A DNA stretch of 54,100 bases from Hyphomicrobiales bacterium (GCA_017305925.1 JAFKJW010000201.1:1-54100), one strand, 5' to 3'; shown: positions 42,244 through 50,599, numbered from the stretch's first letter. Notes: a model not told the origin generated them from the sequence alone. Numbers and translations: made by a program.

Positions 42244-43407
42244 ATGCAACTCCTGAATGTCTACGACTATCGCGAAGTGGCCCGAAGACGGCTCCCGCGT
42301 GGAATGTTCGAGTATATAGATCGGGGCACCCAGGACGAGGTTCTGCTGCGGGACATCCGCACGGTTCTCAATTCCATTAAATTGAACCAGCAGGTGCTGA
42401 ACGACGTTTCGGCGATCGACACCTCCGTTACCGTGTTCGGTGAACGGCAGGCTTTTCCGGCCATTGTCGCTCCGACCGCGGTGGCCGGCCTTGTCTGGTA
42501 CGACGGCGAGGTGCAGATAGCCCGCGCAGCCAGACACGCGGGCATTCCGTTTTGCGTCGCCACCCAGTCCATGACGACGATGGAAGAAATCGCCGACCGG
42601 GCCAAAGGCGCGAACCTCTGGTTTCAGCTTTATGTGTTCGAAGACCGGGCTTTGACACAGGACCTGCTTCGGCGCGCCAAGAGCCTCGGGATCAAGAACC
42701 TCCTGCTGACAGCCGACACAGCGCGCTCGCCGAAGAAGGAGTGGAACGACCGCAACGGATTTGGCATTCCCATCAAGCCGTCATTAACGGGAGCGCTCGA
42801 TGTCCTGAATCATCCCCGCTGGCTACTGGGCGTTTTACTAAGGTACGTCATGACCACGGGGGTTCCCACTTATGCCCACTACCCCGAGGCTTACCGCACG
42901 AAGATTACGCGCGAGAGCGTTTGGGACAACGTCAAGCTCGCCCGTCGGCTGACCTGGGATGATGCCGCCGAGATCCGGAAACTCTGGGACGGGAACCTTG
43001 TCATAAAGGGTGTCCTTGCGAAGGCGGACGCGCAGCGGGCCGTGGACATCGGGGCCCAAGGCGTCGTCGTTTCCTGCCACGGCGGCCGGAATCTCGATTC
43101 GGCCCGGGTTTCGATCAGGGTGCTGCCGGAGATCGTCGATGCCGTCGGATCGCGCATGACGGTGCTCGCAGACAGCGGGGTCCGGCGCGGCAGCGACATC
43201 GTGAAATACATGGCGGCCGGCGCCAGCGGCGTGTTGATGGGCAGAGCGCCGCTCTATGGGGCGGCCGTCGGCGGCGAGGGCGGCGCAAAGGGCGTCCTCG
43301 ATATATTGCGGGGCGAGATCGAGAACTGCCTCGCTTGGGCCGGATGTAGCAGTTTCGAACAAGTCGATCGCAGCCTGATCAGGGAGGAGCGCTACGATCC
43401 GCGGTAG
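42244..43407 (+). CDS. FMN-dependent 2-hydroxy-acid dehydrogenase/oxidase (LldD/glycolate oxidase family)
   Basis: 387 residues, TIM-barrel flavoprotein. Visible are the N-terminal FEYIDRG, FMN-site strand VAPTAVAGLVW, QLYVFED, the barrel lysine NLVIKGV (K255), the active-site SCHGGRNLD (H279, R282) and FMN-phosphate region VLADSGVRRGSDIVKY with GASGVLMGRAPLYG. It oxidises an L-2-hydroxy acid to the 2-oxo acid. It is in the transporter operon, 47 bases after the second permease, and has a close paralogue at 46089-47243 under what looks like the same promoter type. Confidence 0.93.
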   Translation: MQLLNVYDYREVARRRLPRGMFEYIDRGTQDEVLLRDIRTVLNSIKLNQQVLNDVSAIDTSVTVFGERQAFPAIVAPTAVAGLVWYDGEVQIARAARHAGIPFCVATQSMTTMEEIADRAKGANLWFQLYVFEDRALTQDLLRRAKSLGIKNLLLTADTARSPKKEWNDRNGFGIPIKPSLTGALDVLNHPRWLLGVLLRYVMTTGVPTYAHYPEAYRTKITRESVWDNVKLARRLTWDDAAEIRKLWDGNLVIKGVLAKADAQRAVDIGAQGVVVSCHGGRNLDSARVSIRVLPEIVDAVGSRMTVLADSGVRRGSDIVKYMAAGASGVLMGRAPLYGAAVGGEGGAKGVLDILRGEIENCLAWAGCSSFEQVDRSLIREERYDPR

Positions 43408-43453
43408 GGGCCGGGCTGGCGCCGGGCGGTCGCGACGGCTACTCAACGATAGC

Positions 43454-43467
43454 TTCACCGCGGTGAA
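43454..43467. promoter_or_regulatory. 14-bp perfect palindrome before iclR-type gene
   Basis: TTCACCGCGGTGAA is a perfect palindrome in the 150-base gap between the FMN dehydrogenase gene and the IclR-family gene. It may be an autoregulatory operator. A terminator function is less likely, since the repeat has no loop. Confidence 0.45.
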
Positions 43468-43557
43468 AACGCCGTGTTATAGACGGCTCAATCAGTTCGA
43501 GCCCCCGCCCTAAAGAGTTTCGTGCAAGGGAGAGGTTCACCCACTCGGCGAGAAAGC

Positions 43558-44346
43558 ATGACCCCGACAAAATCCTCGGCCGGCGATGATCATCTCTTGG
43601 TTGGCAGCGTTGTCAAAGCGATCCAGGTACTGGAAGCCTATGACGGCGTTCGCAGATACATGGGCTTTTCGGAAATCGCGCGTGTGACCGGACTGGAGAG
43701 GAGCGCGGCCCAGCGCGCGGCCCACACCTTATGGCGATTGGGATACCTCGACAAAGCGCCTGGATCCGGCGAGTACAGGCTTTCGATCCGTTGTCTGGAC
43801 CTCGGCTTACGCTTCGTGGAAGCGCAGCGCATCATCGAGCGCGCGACGCCCTACATTACCTTGCTGCGCCGCAAGACGACCGGATCCGTGAACATCGCCA
43901 TGCTCGACGGCACGGAAACCGTTCTCGTCCAGCGCCAGACGACGCCCGAGATGCAAGGCAACCGGCTGGGGGCCCGGGCCCGGATACCCGCCTATTGCAC
44001 GGCCACCGGCATCGCCATGATGTCGCATCTGCCCGATGACAAGGTGGATGAAATCCTGGCAAGGAGCGATCTGAAGCCGATCATGCCGAACACGGTCTGG
44101 CAGCCGTCGAAAATCAAGGAACGAATCGCGGAAGCGCGTGCGCGGAAGTTTGCGCTCGGTGTCGAAGAGGACATGTCCAGCGACATCACCGTCGCTTGCG
44201 GACTAGTCGATCACGTCACGAAGGACGTTGCCGCAATCGGCGTCAGCTATATAAGCGAATCCATAACGCTGGAGGAGGCGCTGGCCCAGTCGCGCGACCT
44301 TCTCCTGAGCGTGGTGAGCAGCCTGGCGACGGACCTGCAAACCTGA
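43558..44346 (+). CDS. IclR family transcriptional regulator
   Basis: 262 residues from the ATG at 43558 (a GTG 12 codons earlier is also in frame). The N-terminal winged helix is VVKAIQVLEAYDG with MGFSEIARVTGLERSAAQRA. The C-terminal ligand domain includes VNIAMLDGTETVLVQRQT, ARIPAYCTATGIAMMSHLPD and DITVACGLVDHVTKDVAAIG. It lies at the centre of the 38.5-47.3 kb module and is the best candidate to bind the ATTACAAT-N7-ATTGCAAT boxes at both ends. Confidence 0.92.
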   Translation: MTPTKSSAGDDHLLVGSVVKAIQVLEAYDGVRRYMGFSEIARVTGLERSAAQRAAHTLWRLGYLDKAPGSGEYRLSIRCLDLGLRFVEAQRIIERATPYITLLRRKTTGSVNIAMLDGTETVLVQRQTTPEMQGNRLGARARIPAYCTATGIAMMSHLPDDKVDEILARSDLKPIMPNTVWQPSKIKERIAEARARKFALGVEEDMSSDITVACGLVDHVTKDVAAIGVSYISESITLEEALAQSRDLLLSVVSSLATDLQT

Positions 44347-44350
44347 CGAC

Positions 44351-44369
44351 CGGGCCAGGTCATGGCCCG
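44351..44369. terminator. bidirectional stem-loop between convergent genes
   Basis: CGGGCCA / TGGCCCG with a 5-base loop, centred in the 42-base gap between the IclR gene and the convergent DapA-type gene. Well placed to end both transcripts. Confidence 0.6.
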
Positions 44370-44388
44370 AGCCGCCGCACGGTTTGTC

Positions 44389-45306
44389 CTATGCCTTGTG
44401 AGAAGCCGCGGATTCGTACTTCGCGAGCAGCCGTTCGGTCTCGGCGCGCAAGGCCGCCTGGATTCCGGCATTCGCCTGATGGAGCGGCGCAAGCATTTTG
44501 GGCGCATTCACGCCGATGAGATCGATCACCGACTTCATCGGGCCGGGATTGGTTTCCGCGAATGCCAGATCCATGAGCGGAATCGCTTCGCGGTGCAGAA
44601 TGAGCGCCTCTTCGGTGCGGCCCGTCCGGGCCAGTTTCAGGATACGCTGCCAGAACCGGGGGAGGAGGTTCGCCGTCACCACGATGCCACCTTTCGCGCC
44701 GGCCGCCACATGAAGCGGGAACAGGGAATCTTCGCCACTCAGAACCGTAAAGGAGGAGTCTATCCCGGCCATCACCCGCAGAAAATGATACATGTCGGTG
44801 TTGCACGCCTTCATGCCGATGATCTTCTCGTGGCGGGAGAGTTCATGCAGAACGTCGGGGTTAACGGCGATTCTCGTCCGGTACGGGATCTCGTAGATGA
44901 GGATGGGGAGGGGTGACTCGTCGGCGAACCGCAGGAGATAATCCCGCACCCCGGCCTGCGTCGGGTTCGTGTAGTAGGGCGTGATGACCAGCAAGGCATC
45001 CGCGCCGGCGGCCGCGAACTCCTTTGCCGAATCCATGGCGTCGTAAAAACCCGGATCGAGGACGCCGGGGATCACCGGGCCATTGCCCGCGAACTCCTTC
45101 GCGCACAGTTCCACGTAGCGGACCCGCTCGGATCGGGCGAGGGCGCCATATTCACCCGTGCCGCCGAGAGGCACGATTCCGTCGACGCCCTGCCGCTTGA
45201 GCCACCCCAAGAGGGCCAAGGCGGCCCCCGTGTCGATCGTGTCGTCGGCGGTGACTGGCGTGATGATTGCCGGGACTATCCCGTGCAAATGACTATGGTT
45301 CAGCAT
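44389..45306 (-). CDS. DapA/N-acetylneuraminate-lyase family lyase or aldolase
   Basis: 305 residues of the class I DHDPS/NAL superfamily. The motif GGTGEYG binds the carboxylate of the keto-acid substrate, Tyr138 is in ILIYEIPYRT, and the Schiff-base Lys166 is in IIGMKACNTD. The start is taken as the ATG at 45306, which matches family length. A TTG at 45324 overlaps the upstream stop as TTGA and is a possible coupled start. Genomic partners (2-hydroxy-acid dehydrogenases, RraA-type aldolase) suggest cleavage or dehydration of a branched or hydroxylated 2-oxo acid. Confidence 0.9.
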   Translation of the reverse strand: MLNHSHLHGIVPAIITPVTADDTIDTGAALALLGWLKRQGVDGIVPLGGTGEYGALARSERVRYVELCAKEFAGNGPVIPGVLDPGFYDAMDSAKEFAAAGADALLVITPYYTNPTQAGVRDYLLRFADESPLPILIYEIPYRTRIAVNPDVLHELSRHEKIIGMKACNTDMYHFLRVMAGIDSSFTVLSGEDSLFPLHVAAGAKGGIVVTANLLPRFWQRILKLARTGRTEEALILHREAIPLMDLAFAETNPGPMKSVIDLIGVNAPKMLAPLHQANAGIQAALRAETERLLAKYESAASHKA

Positions 45307-45320
45307 CTGTCTTATGGCTT

Positions 45321-45974
45321 TCAACTGTTGATAGCATCGGTGAGGTCGAAAATTTCAAACAGCTTCTTGTTCTCTTCGATCGACTGGTGGATGGAAATCT
45401 CCCGCTCGACGATCGTCTCCGCGGTTCTCACGAATTCCTCGGCATGACGGCGGGGTATGGCGAATACTCCATCGCGATCGGCGACCACGATGTCCCCCGG
45501 GGCGATCGTTACCGAGCCGATGTCCAGTGCAACCTGGACTTCCGTTTCGGTCTCTGCCGTTTCCAGGCCGGTTGTGACCGCTTCCCGGTACCACAGGGCG
45601 GGACCTTGGTCCTCCAACCCTTCAAGGTCGCGAACAGGACCGGCGACCACGACCCCTGAGACGCCGATCTTATGCAACCGGTGAGCGATTATGTCACCAA
45701 GCAACGCTCCGCCCACGTCATCCACGAGCTGGACGACCACGATGCAATTTGGCGGAGCGGCGTCATAGGCAGCCAGGACGCGCGCTGCGTTGGCCCTGGA
45801 TCTCGTCATCGAACGCCGCAGCCGGATGGTATAGGCTTCGCCGACTGCCTTCGCGTCGGGGCGGAGAGAATTCAGGCCCTCCGGAACATGGCGTCGCGGC
45901 GTCCATGGGCCAAGGATCTTCTCGGCGGCGTTGGTAAGCACTGGAGTGGGGTAGTACTTCATCACCGGGTTCAT
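45321..45974 (-). CDS. RraA-like / HMG-aldolase family protein
   Basis: 217 residues of the RraA fold. Conserved pieces are GGALLGDIIAHRLHKIGVSG, VVVAGPVRDLEGL (Arg-Asp of the metal/substrate site) and APGDIVVADRDGVFAIPRRH. Bacterial members outside gamma-proteobacteria are usually 4-hydroxy-4-methyl-2-oxoglutarate aldolase/oxaloacetate decarboxylase types rather than RNase E inhibitors. Between the FMN dehydrogenase and the DapA-type gene on the same strand, an aldolase or decarboxylase role on a hydroxy-oxo-dicarboxylate is plausible. Confidence 0.88.
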   Translation of the reverse strand: MNPVMKYYPTPVLTNAAEKILGPWTPRRHVPEGLNSLRPDAKAVGEAYTIRLRRSMTRSRANAARVLAAYDAAPPNCIVVVQLVDDVGGALLGDIIAHRLHKIGVSGVVVAGPVRDLEGLEDQGPALWYREAVTTGLETAETETEVQVALDIGSVTIAPGDIVVADRDGVFAIPRRHAEEFVRTAETIVEREISIHQSIEENKKLFEIFDLTDAINS

Positions 45975-46088
45975 TCTGGCTCCTCAATCGGGACGTGGCG
46001 GTCCGGGGCGCTCGATCGCACACTGCGCGGTCGCGCCCTCTCAAAAGACCGCCAATCCGCGAAAACAGATTTCGCCGTCACCTCTCCA

Positions 46089-47243
46089 TCAGCGGGGCAT
46101 CGGACGGATCGGGCTGCGGCTATCGGCAAAGCTTTCCCTGCCGGTAAACGCCATACAGTGGTCTATTTCGTCACGCAGGAACTTTAAGACTTCTTCCGCT
46201 CCATGCTCGCCCGAGACGGCGGCGCCATAGAGTGTCGCCCGGCCGATCAAAACGGCTTTCGCTCCTGAATCCATGTACTTCACGACATCGGCGCCGCGGC
46301 GGACACCGCTGTCCGCAAGAACGGTCAACCGACCGCCAACCGCGTCGGCGATCTCTGGGAGCACGTTGATCGATGTCGGAGAGGAGTCGTAGTTGCGCCC
46401 GCCATGACAGGATACGACGATCCCGTCCGCACCGAGGGCGGCCGATTTTTCCGCATCGGCCTTCTGCATGACACCCTTGATGATGAGATTACCGTCCCAG
46501 TGCCGGCGAATTTCCCTTGCGTCCTCCCAGGTCAGACGTCGCGCCAACCCAAGCTTGTCGGACACGGCGGCCCGCGTGGCCTTGGTCCTGTATTCTAGAG
46601 GATAGTTGGCGTATGTCGGCAAACCTCCCTTGTTGAGGAAGTGCCGCAAAAGCACGCCGACAAGCCATTTAGGGTGGGCAAGGACGTCAAGTCCTCCGCG
46701 CAGCGTGGGGACGATCGGCATTCCGAAGCCGTTTCGCGTGTTCCATTCCTTTTTGGGAGACCTGGGCGTGTCTGCCGTGAGGAGCAGATTCTTGATCCCC
46801 AGGTTCCGTGCCCGCTGCAGCATATCGTGCATCACGCCGCGGTCTTCGAGTACGTACAGCTGGTACCATAGGTTGGCGCCCTTCGCGCCGTCGGCTATCT
46901 CCTCCATGGACGCCATCGACATCGTGGCGATGCAGAACGGTATACCGTGCGTTTTCGCCGCCCGGGCGATCTGGACGTCCCCGTCGTGCCAGACCATGCC
47001 GGCGACCCCGGTAGGGGCGACGATGACGGGCATCGACAACGTCTCGCCGAACACCACGACGGACGTATCGGGCCTGGACACGTCGTTTAAGACATATTGA
47101 TCCAGCTTCATGGCGTTTAGGGCTTTCCTGATCTCGCTGAGCAGCACCTCATCTTCGGTTCCCCGGTCGATGAACTCGAACATTCCGCGAGGCAGGCGCT
47201 TTTTGGCGGCCTCGCGGTAGTCATACACATTCAAGAGCTTCAT
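46089..47243 (-). CDS. second FMN-dependent 2-hydroxy-acid dehydrogenase/oxidase
   Basis: 384 residues, close paralogue of the protein at 42244-43407 (shared LLNVYDYREAA, LPRGMFEFIDRGTEDEVLL, SCHGGRNYD, LADSGVRRGADVVKYM). The barrel lysine is in NLIIKGV and the catalytic His/Arg in SCHGGR. The start ATG at 47243 aligns exactly with the paralogue N-terminus; the frame is open to 47297. First gene of the minus-strand part of the module, followed after 114 bases by the RraA-type gene. Two copies imply two chiral or chain-length variants of the substrate, or different electron acceptors. Confidence 0.93.
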   Translation of the reverse strand: MKLLNVYDYREAAKKRLPRGMFEFIDRGTEDEVLLSEIRKALNAMKLDQYVLNDVSRPDTSVVVFGETLSMPVIVAPTGVAGMVWHDGDVQIARAAKTHGIPFCIATMSMASMEEIADGAKGANLWYQLYVLEDRGVMHDMLQRARNLGIKNLLLTADTPRSPKKEWNTRNGFGMPIVPTLRGGLDVLAHPKWLVGVLLRHFLNKGGLPTYANYPLEYRTKATRAAVSDKLGLARRLTWEDAREIRRHWDGNLIIKGVMQKADAEKSAALGADGIVVSCHGGRNYDSSPTSINVLPEIADAVGGRLTVLADSGVRRGADVVKYMDSGAKAVLIGRATLYGAAVSGEHGAEEVLKFLRDEIDHCMAFTGRESFADSRSPIRPMPR

Positions 47244-47298
47244 CGCGCCCATCCCAAAGGTCCCGGCAGTCGGCAAATATCCCGCCCCCATCTTCAAA

Positions 47299-47326
47299 AT
47301 TGTAATACGCTGATCATATATTGCAA
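47299..47326 (-). promoter_or_regulatory. candidate promoter of the second FMN dehydrogenase operon
   Basis: On the minus strand TTGCAA (47326-47321), 16 bases, TACAAT (47304-47299), 55 bases before the start codon. Same hexamers, spacing and distance as the Aap-like promoter at 38440. Confidence 0.55.
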
Positions 47327-47342
47327 TACATCAAATTGTAAT
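47320..47342. promoter_or_regulatory. ATTACAAT-N7-ATTGCAAT box before the second FMN dehydrogenase
   Basis: Read on the minus strand: ATTACAAT (47342-47335), seven bases, ATTGCAAT (47327-47320), the latter containing the -35. Identical in half-sites, spacing and position to the site at 38424. A further ATTACAAT coincides with the -10. Confidence 0.6.
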
Positions 47343-47472
47343 TGCACTGTAATTAAATGGGCCGTCGGACAATTTGCTTGTTGCCGCAGGCGCGAGGCCG
47401 AGGAACAGGCCCCGTTCAACGCCGCACGGACATCGGTCGTGAACGGCCATGACGAGCCGATCGGGCGCATGA

Positions 47473-47616
47473 AGAAGCACGGCATCCGTCGCGTCGACCG
47501 GCGATCTGAAGGAACTTCTGGCTCTCGAGGAAGAGAACAAGCGGCTGAAGAAGCAGCTTGCCGAGCGGTTCCGACAGGAGAACGCCGATCTCAGGAAGAG
47601 GCTCGGCCTGAAATAA
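47473..47616 (+). pseudogene. SyrB-like regulator 3' remnant
   Basis: A plus-strand frame ends LALEEENKRLKKQLAERF then RQENADLRKRLGLK and TAA, a charged heptad-like tail matching the C-termini of rhizobial SyrB-like proteins. The frame is closed upstream by a TGA at 47470, so the N-terminal part has been lost. The 90 bases before it hold nothing recognisable. Confidence 0.45.
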
Positions 47617-47660
47617 CACCCTGACGGCCCGCAACAATCGCCAGAATGTGCTGGGGGTTC

Positions 47661-48419
47661 CTATTGCTGCAACAGCGGCAATGCGACCGACGCGCCGTCC
47701 ATCAGCCAGTGCGCGATGGCCAATGGCAGCAGGCGTCGCAAGCGCAGATAGACAAGGATCATGAACATAGAGTTCGGGATCGACGACAGGAAGCGGTGCA
47801 GCATGAAGTCCGGGTCGAAGGTCATCGGCATGAAGGCATGTTGAAACGACCAGAAGAATGCCACCAGCCCGACAGTAAGGGTCGTGCTTCCCGAGAGCAC
47901 CCGCAGTCGAGGCACCAGATACCCATTGTAGGTCATCTGTTCCGCAAATCCCCAGATCAGCGGCCAGATCAGCACGGCATATAGGGCGGCAATCGGTGGC
48001 AGCGGCGCGCTGAATTGCGGGCCACCGAGGTGTCCGTAGACCACCAGGCTGCTGAGGGCGACACCGCCAAAGATGAGCAGCAGGCAGGCGGGAATGAGCG
48101 CGAGCCCGAGCAGGACATCGCGGCCGAGCCGGTTACGCTCGAGGCCGATCAGACCCACGATCGGAATGCCCTCCCGTCTGGTGAGCCACCAGAGCAGGAT
48201 GAGGCATCCCGCATCGATCAGGGTACCGTAGACGGGAAACCAGACTTCGGCATCGCGCCAGGAAGAGGCCGAACCTTGCCGGGCGAGGATCGCGGCGACC
48301 AGTCCCTGTGCAACAACCGCAAGGACCGAGCGCGCAAACAGCATCACGACCAGGCCGGGCCATGAGAACAGCCGTCGCGTCAGTCGATCCTGCAGCGCAG
48401 AGGGGGAATTTGGGTCCAT
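47661..48419 (-). CDS. CPBP family membrane protein (putative prenyl-protease-like)
   Basis: 252 residues, about seven to eight transmembrane helices. The CPBP (Abi/CAAX-like) motifs are present in variant form: GFAEQMTYNGYLVPRL replaces the usual EExxxR, followed by FFWSFQHAFMP and IAHWLMDG. The variant EQxxxN first motif is a recognisable subgroup, and protease activity is uncertain. The ATG at 48419 precedes a hydrophilic lead and the first helix. No operon partner. Confidence 0.8.
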   Translation of the reverse strand: MDPNSPSALQDRLTRRLFSWPGLVVMLFARSVLAVVAQGLVAAILARQGSASSWRDAEVWFPVYGTLIDAGCLILLWWLTRREGIPIVGLIGLERNRLGRDVLLGLALIPACLLLIFGGVALSSLVVYGHLGGPQFSAPLPPIAALYAVLIWPLIWGFAEQMTYNGYLVPRLRVLSGSTTLTVGLVAFFWSFQHAFMPMTFDPDFMLHRFLSSIPNSMFMILVYLRLRRLLPLAIAHWLMDGASVALPLLQQ

Positions 48420-48824
48420 AGTTCCGTTCACGGCCAATACCGGCTGCCGGCGATGGTTCACCAACGTCTCGGGCCAGACTTTCGTTCGACGGTCGATCAT
48501 CCGGGGCCGCGGGCGAACGGACAGTCTGGGGCAGGGCCGCATGTGTCGTGTTGCGGCTAGGAAGGGCTGCGCGAATTGCCGCCGTGGACTGCATCACAAA
48601 CCAGCACTGGGATTTGCGGTGACGCGACAGGAGCAAATGCAGGCCGCTTTGCGTCCTCAATCTCCGCTATTCCGCTGACCTCCGTGGCTCTCTAAAAGCA
48701 GACATCGCTATTTCCAGGCCTTGGCGAGGCTGCGGCGCGAGCGCACGTTGCAAATGATGCCGCCGCATCGACAATGCTGGCGCGCCGGTCTCATATGGAG
48801 TGCTGACGCACTTCGTTGGAACAC
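48420..48824. other. 405-base stretch without a supported gene
   Basis: Between the CPBP gene and the cas3 remnant. Open frames here are arginine-rich and lack motifs. No repeat or promoter can be defended. Confidence 0.35.
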
Positions 48825-49118
48825 ATGGCAGACTTCTTTGCACACTCCGGTAGTCCTGAAGCGACGACAGACTGGCAGTTGCTGCGCGATCACCTGATGG
48901 CCGTCGCCTCTCGTGCGGCCGAGAATGCGCGACCGTTCGGACTGGACGGTTTGGCCCATGCGACGGGGCTGCTGCATGATCTGGGCAAATACGATCCACG
49001 TTTCCAGCAGCGGCTGCATGGCGCGAATATCCGCGTCGACCACTCGACCGCCGGCGCCTGGTATCTCCAGAGCGCCGTGCCGCCGGCATATAAGACCATG
49101 GCCGAAATTGTCGGATGT
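48825..49118 (+). pseudogene. cas3: cas3 N-terminal HD-domain remnant (type I-C-like)
   Basis: From the ATG at 48825 the frame reads MADFFAHSGSPEATTDWQLL, then RDHLMAVASRAAENARPFG, ATGLLHDLGKYDPRFQQRL and VDHSTAGAWYLQ, the start of Cas3 proteins with the HD nuclease motif HDLGKY, and continues to MAEIVG, the point just before the next conserved stretch (usually AIAGHHAG). At about 49118 it changes abruptly into CRISPR repeat DNA. Only about 98 of the expected 700-800 residues remain; the helicase is gone. No other cas gene is present. Confidence 0.8.
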
Positions 49119-49203
49119 GAGGGCGTGGATCGAAACAGCGTGGCCGAGAGCGTGTGGCGCGCTGCGTCGTGTCGCCCTCTGCGCGAGGGCGCGTATCGAA
49201 AAC
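49119..49203 (+). CRISPR. array end: truncated repeat, 34-nt spacer, terminal repeat (type I-C-like)
   Basis: GAGGGCGTGGATCGAAAC (49119-49136) is the 3' part of a type I-C repeat. A 34-base spacer (49137-49170) follows, then a whole repeat at 49171-49203 beginning GTCGCCCTCTGCGCGAGGGC and ending GCGTATCGAAAAC. Consensus from the two is 32 bases, opening GTCGCCCTCT and closing GTGGATCGAAAC, with the expected CCCTC...GAGGG stem. The degenerate end of the last repeat is typical of a leader-distal repeat. Orientation relative to the cas3 fragment is that of intact type I-C loci. Confidence 0.8.
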
Positions 49204-49751
49204 GTACCTTGTCTCCCACGGAGGAGTCCACAGCGGCCCAGGGGGCGATCAGCTGCGCAGCGAATATGAAAACGAGCAATTTGCGATGGTTGGTGGGAGG
49301 ACGAGACGGACCCGTTCTGGCGCGGATGGATAGTTGCTTCCGTTATCTGACGCTTGCGGCCCGTTCTGCAGTTTCAGATCGGCCAAAGAGACAGTGGAAT
49401 CGGACCCGGCGAACGGAAGCCATCCCATGATCGCTCTCCGGAACCAGTCGGTCTGGAATCGGCCCCGGAACTGCCTCGGGAAATCATATCCCCACCACCA
49501 TCGGTTCGGCCGGCGCGAACGGCCGAACTGAGGTGAGAAACGGAATGGGGGCTTTCGGCCAGACAGAGGGCGGAAGCGGTCTTCCAGCGTCGCAAAAATC
49601 TGTCGCGCAAGTCGGGCTTTTGCACTTGACCGCTGCGACGGAACTTACACCGAAAAAGACAGCGCCGGCGATTTTGGCGCAGAACTTAGGAATTCTGCGC
49701 CTCTGCGCATTGTTGAACCGCACGACTTGCGAGGGGTTTGGATGCGTCACG
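49204..49751. other. 548-base stretch after the array, no supported gene
   Basis: No leader, cas gene or further repeat is seen. A segment reading WEDETDPFWRGWIVASVI near 49300 looks protein-like but is not recognised and has no start. The rest, including 49430-49750, shows nothing. Confidence 0.35.
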
Positions 49752-50162
49752 TTAGCGGGAGGTCTCAGAGCGCGCGCGGGCCGAGCGCCAGAGAAAGGCC
49801 GACCCGGATATGATGACCCAACCAACGACAATGCCGACAAGGTTGGGAAAGATGTCGACGACACGCGGATTGTGGCCGACTACCGTGGTCTGAACGAGTT
49901 CCCAACTCACGCCTACAAGAAAAGTCAGCACGGCAGCAAGCCGGATGCGAGAGCGGCCGGTTGCGAGTACGGCGAGGACAAACAGCATAGCCATGGAAGC
50001 AATGTGCGGCATCTTGGTCAGGGCATGGGCGATCGCCTCAGGCGTAACGGTAAAGTCCATCTGCGGAGGACGGCGACCATCAGGAGCCCGATTGGCGGCC
50101 CAAATGCTGGCCAAAGCGAGGGCCGTAAAGGGCAGGATGCGAAGAACGGTCAGAACTTTCAT
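49752..50162 (-). CDS. VanZ-like membrane protein
   Basis: 136 residues with about four hydrophobic segments. The part MPHIASMAMLFVLAVLATGR, then SWELVQTTVVGHNPRVVDIF and PNLVGIVVGWVII has the layout of VanZ-like proteins, in which a helix ending E-x-x-Q is followed by a D-x-x-x-N-x-x-G loop-helix. Molecular role unknown in most species. Stand-alone gene. Confidence 0.7.
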   Translation of the reverse strand: MKVLTVLRILPFTALALASIWAANRAPDGRRPPQMDFTVTPEAIAHALTKMPHIASMAMLFVLAVLATGRSRIRLAAVLTFLVGVSWELVQTTVVGHNPRVVDIFPNLVGIVVGWVIISGSAFLWRSARARSETSR

Positions 50163-50266
50163 TGCAGGGCAGTACTCCGATGCGAAAAGATCGGTAGTCA
50201 GCTAGAAATGGTGCAGAAATCAGGATTGTGCGGCAAGAACAGCAGCTTAATAAGCTACGGTCCGGA

Positions 50267-50599
50267 TTACGGTGTCTCTCGCAATGGCCAGACTTCGACG
50301 ACGCCATGCGCCACCGCGCAGGGCACGAGCGATACCTTTTCCATGGCTTCTTGCAAGCTGGTGGCTTCGATCATGGCGAAGCCGGCGACCGGCAGAGCCG
50401 ACGACATGAATGGTCCTTCTCGGGTTTCCATGCCGCGGGCTTCCGGATTGCGAACCTGCACCGGCGTGCCGGCGATCCCGATCACCGCGCCTGCGGACAG
50501 AAGTTTTGCATCCTGGGCGTGGGCGGCGTCCCTGACGGGGCGGGGCGTGCGATCGTAGTCGGTCGGGGCGCCATATCCGATCGTGACAAACCTGGGCAT
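50267..50599 (-). CDS. YCII-related (YciI/DGPF) domain protein
   Basis: 110 residues of the YCII-like ferredoxin-fold family common in actinobacteria and rhizobia: FVTIGYGAPTDYDRTP, HAQDAKLLSAGAVIGIAGTP, VQVRNPEARGMETREGPFMS and PVAGFAMIEATSLQEAME. The GPF part and the ALPVAGF strand are family marks. Function not established; often beside sigma factors or stress genes. Here it precedes SnoaL-like and ABM genes on the same strand but with gaps over 150 bases. Confidence 0.75.
   Translation of the reverse strand: MPRFVTIGYGAPTDYDRTPRPVRDAAHAQDAKLLSAGAVIGIAGTPVQVRNPEARGMETREGPFMSSALPVAGFAMIEATSLQEAMEKVSLVPCAVAHGVVEVWPLRETP

Noticed and set aside
47439-47624. Plus-strand frame starting MNGHDEPIG across the SyrB-like tail
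   Set aside because: A different frame from the heptad-like tail; Arg-rich and without similarity to anything I recognise.
49171-49203. Reading the repeat-like DNA as ordinary cas3 coding sequence or a terminator
   Set aside because: Two units share the same GAGGGCGTGGATCGAAAC-type end and are separated by 34 bases, which fits an array and not a lone hairpin.
49533-50558. 341-codon plus-strand frame
   Set aside because: It covers two minus-strand genes with clear VanZ-like and YCII similarity and has no motif of its own.
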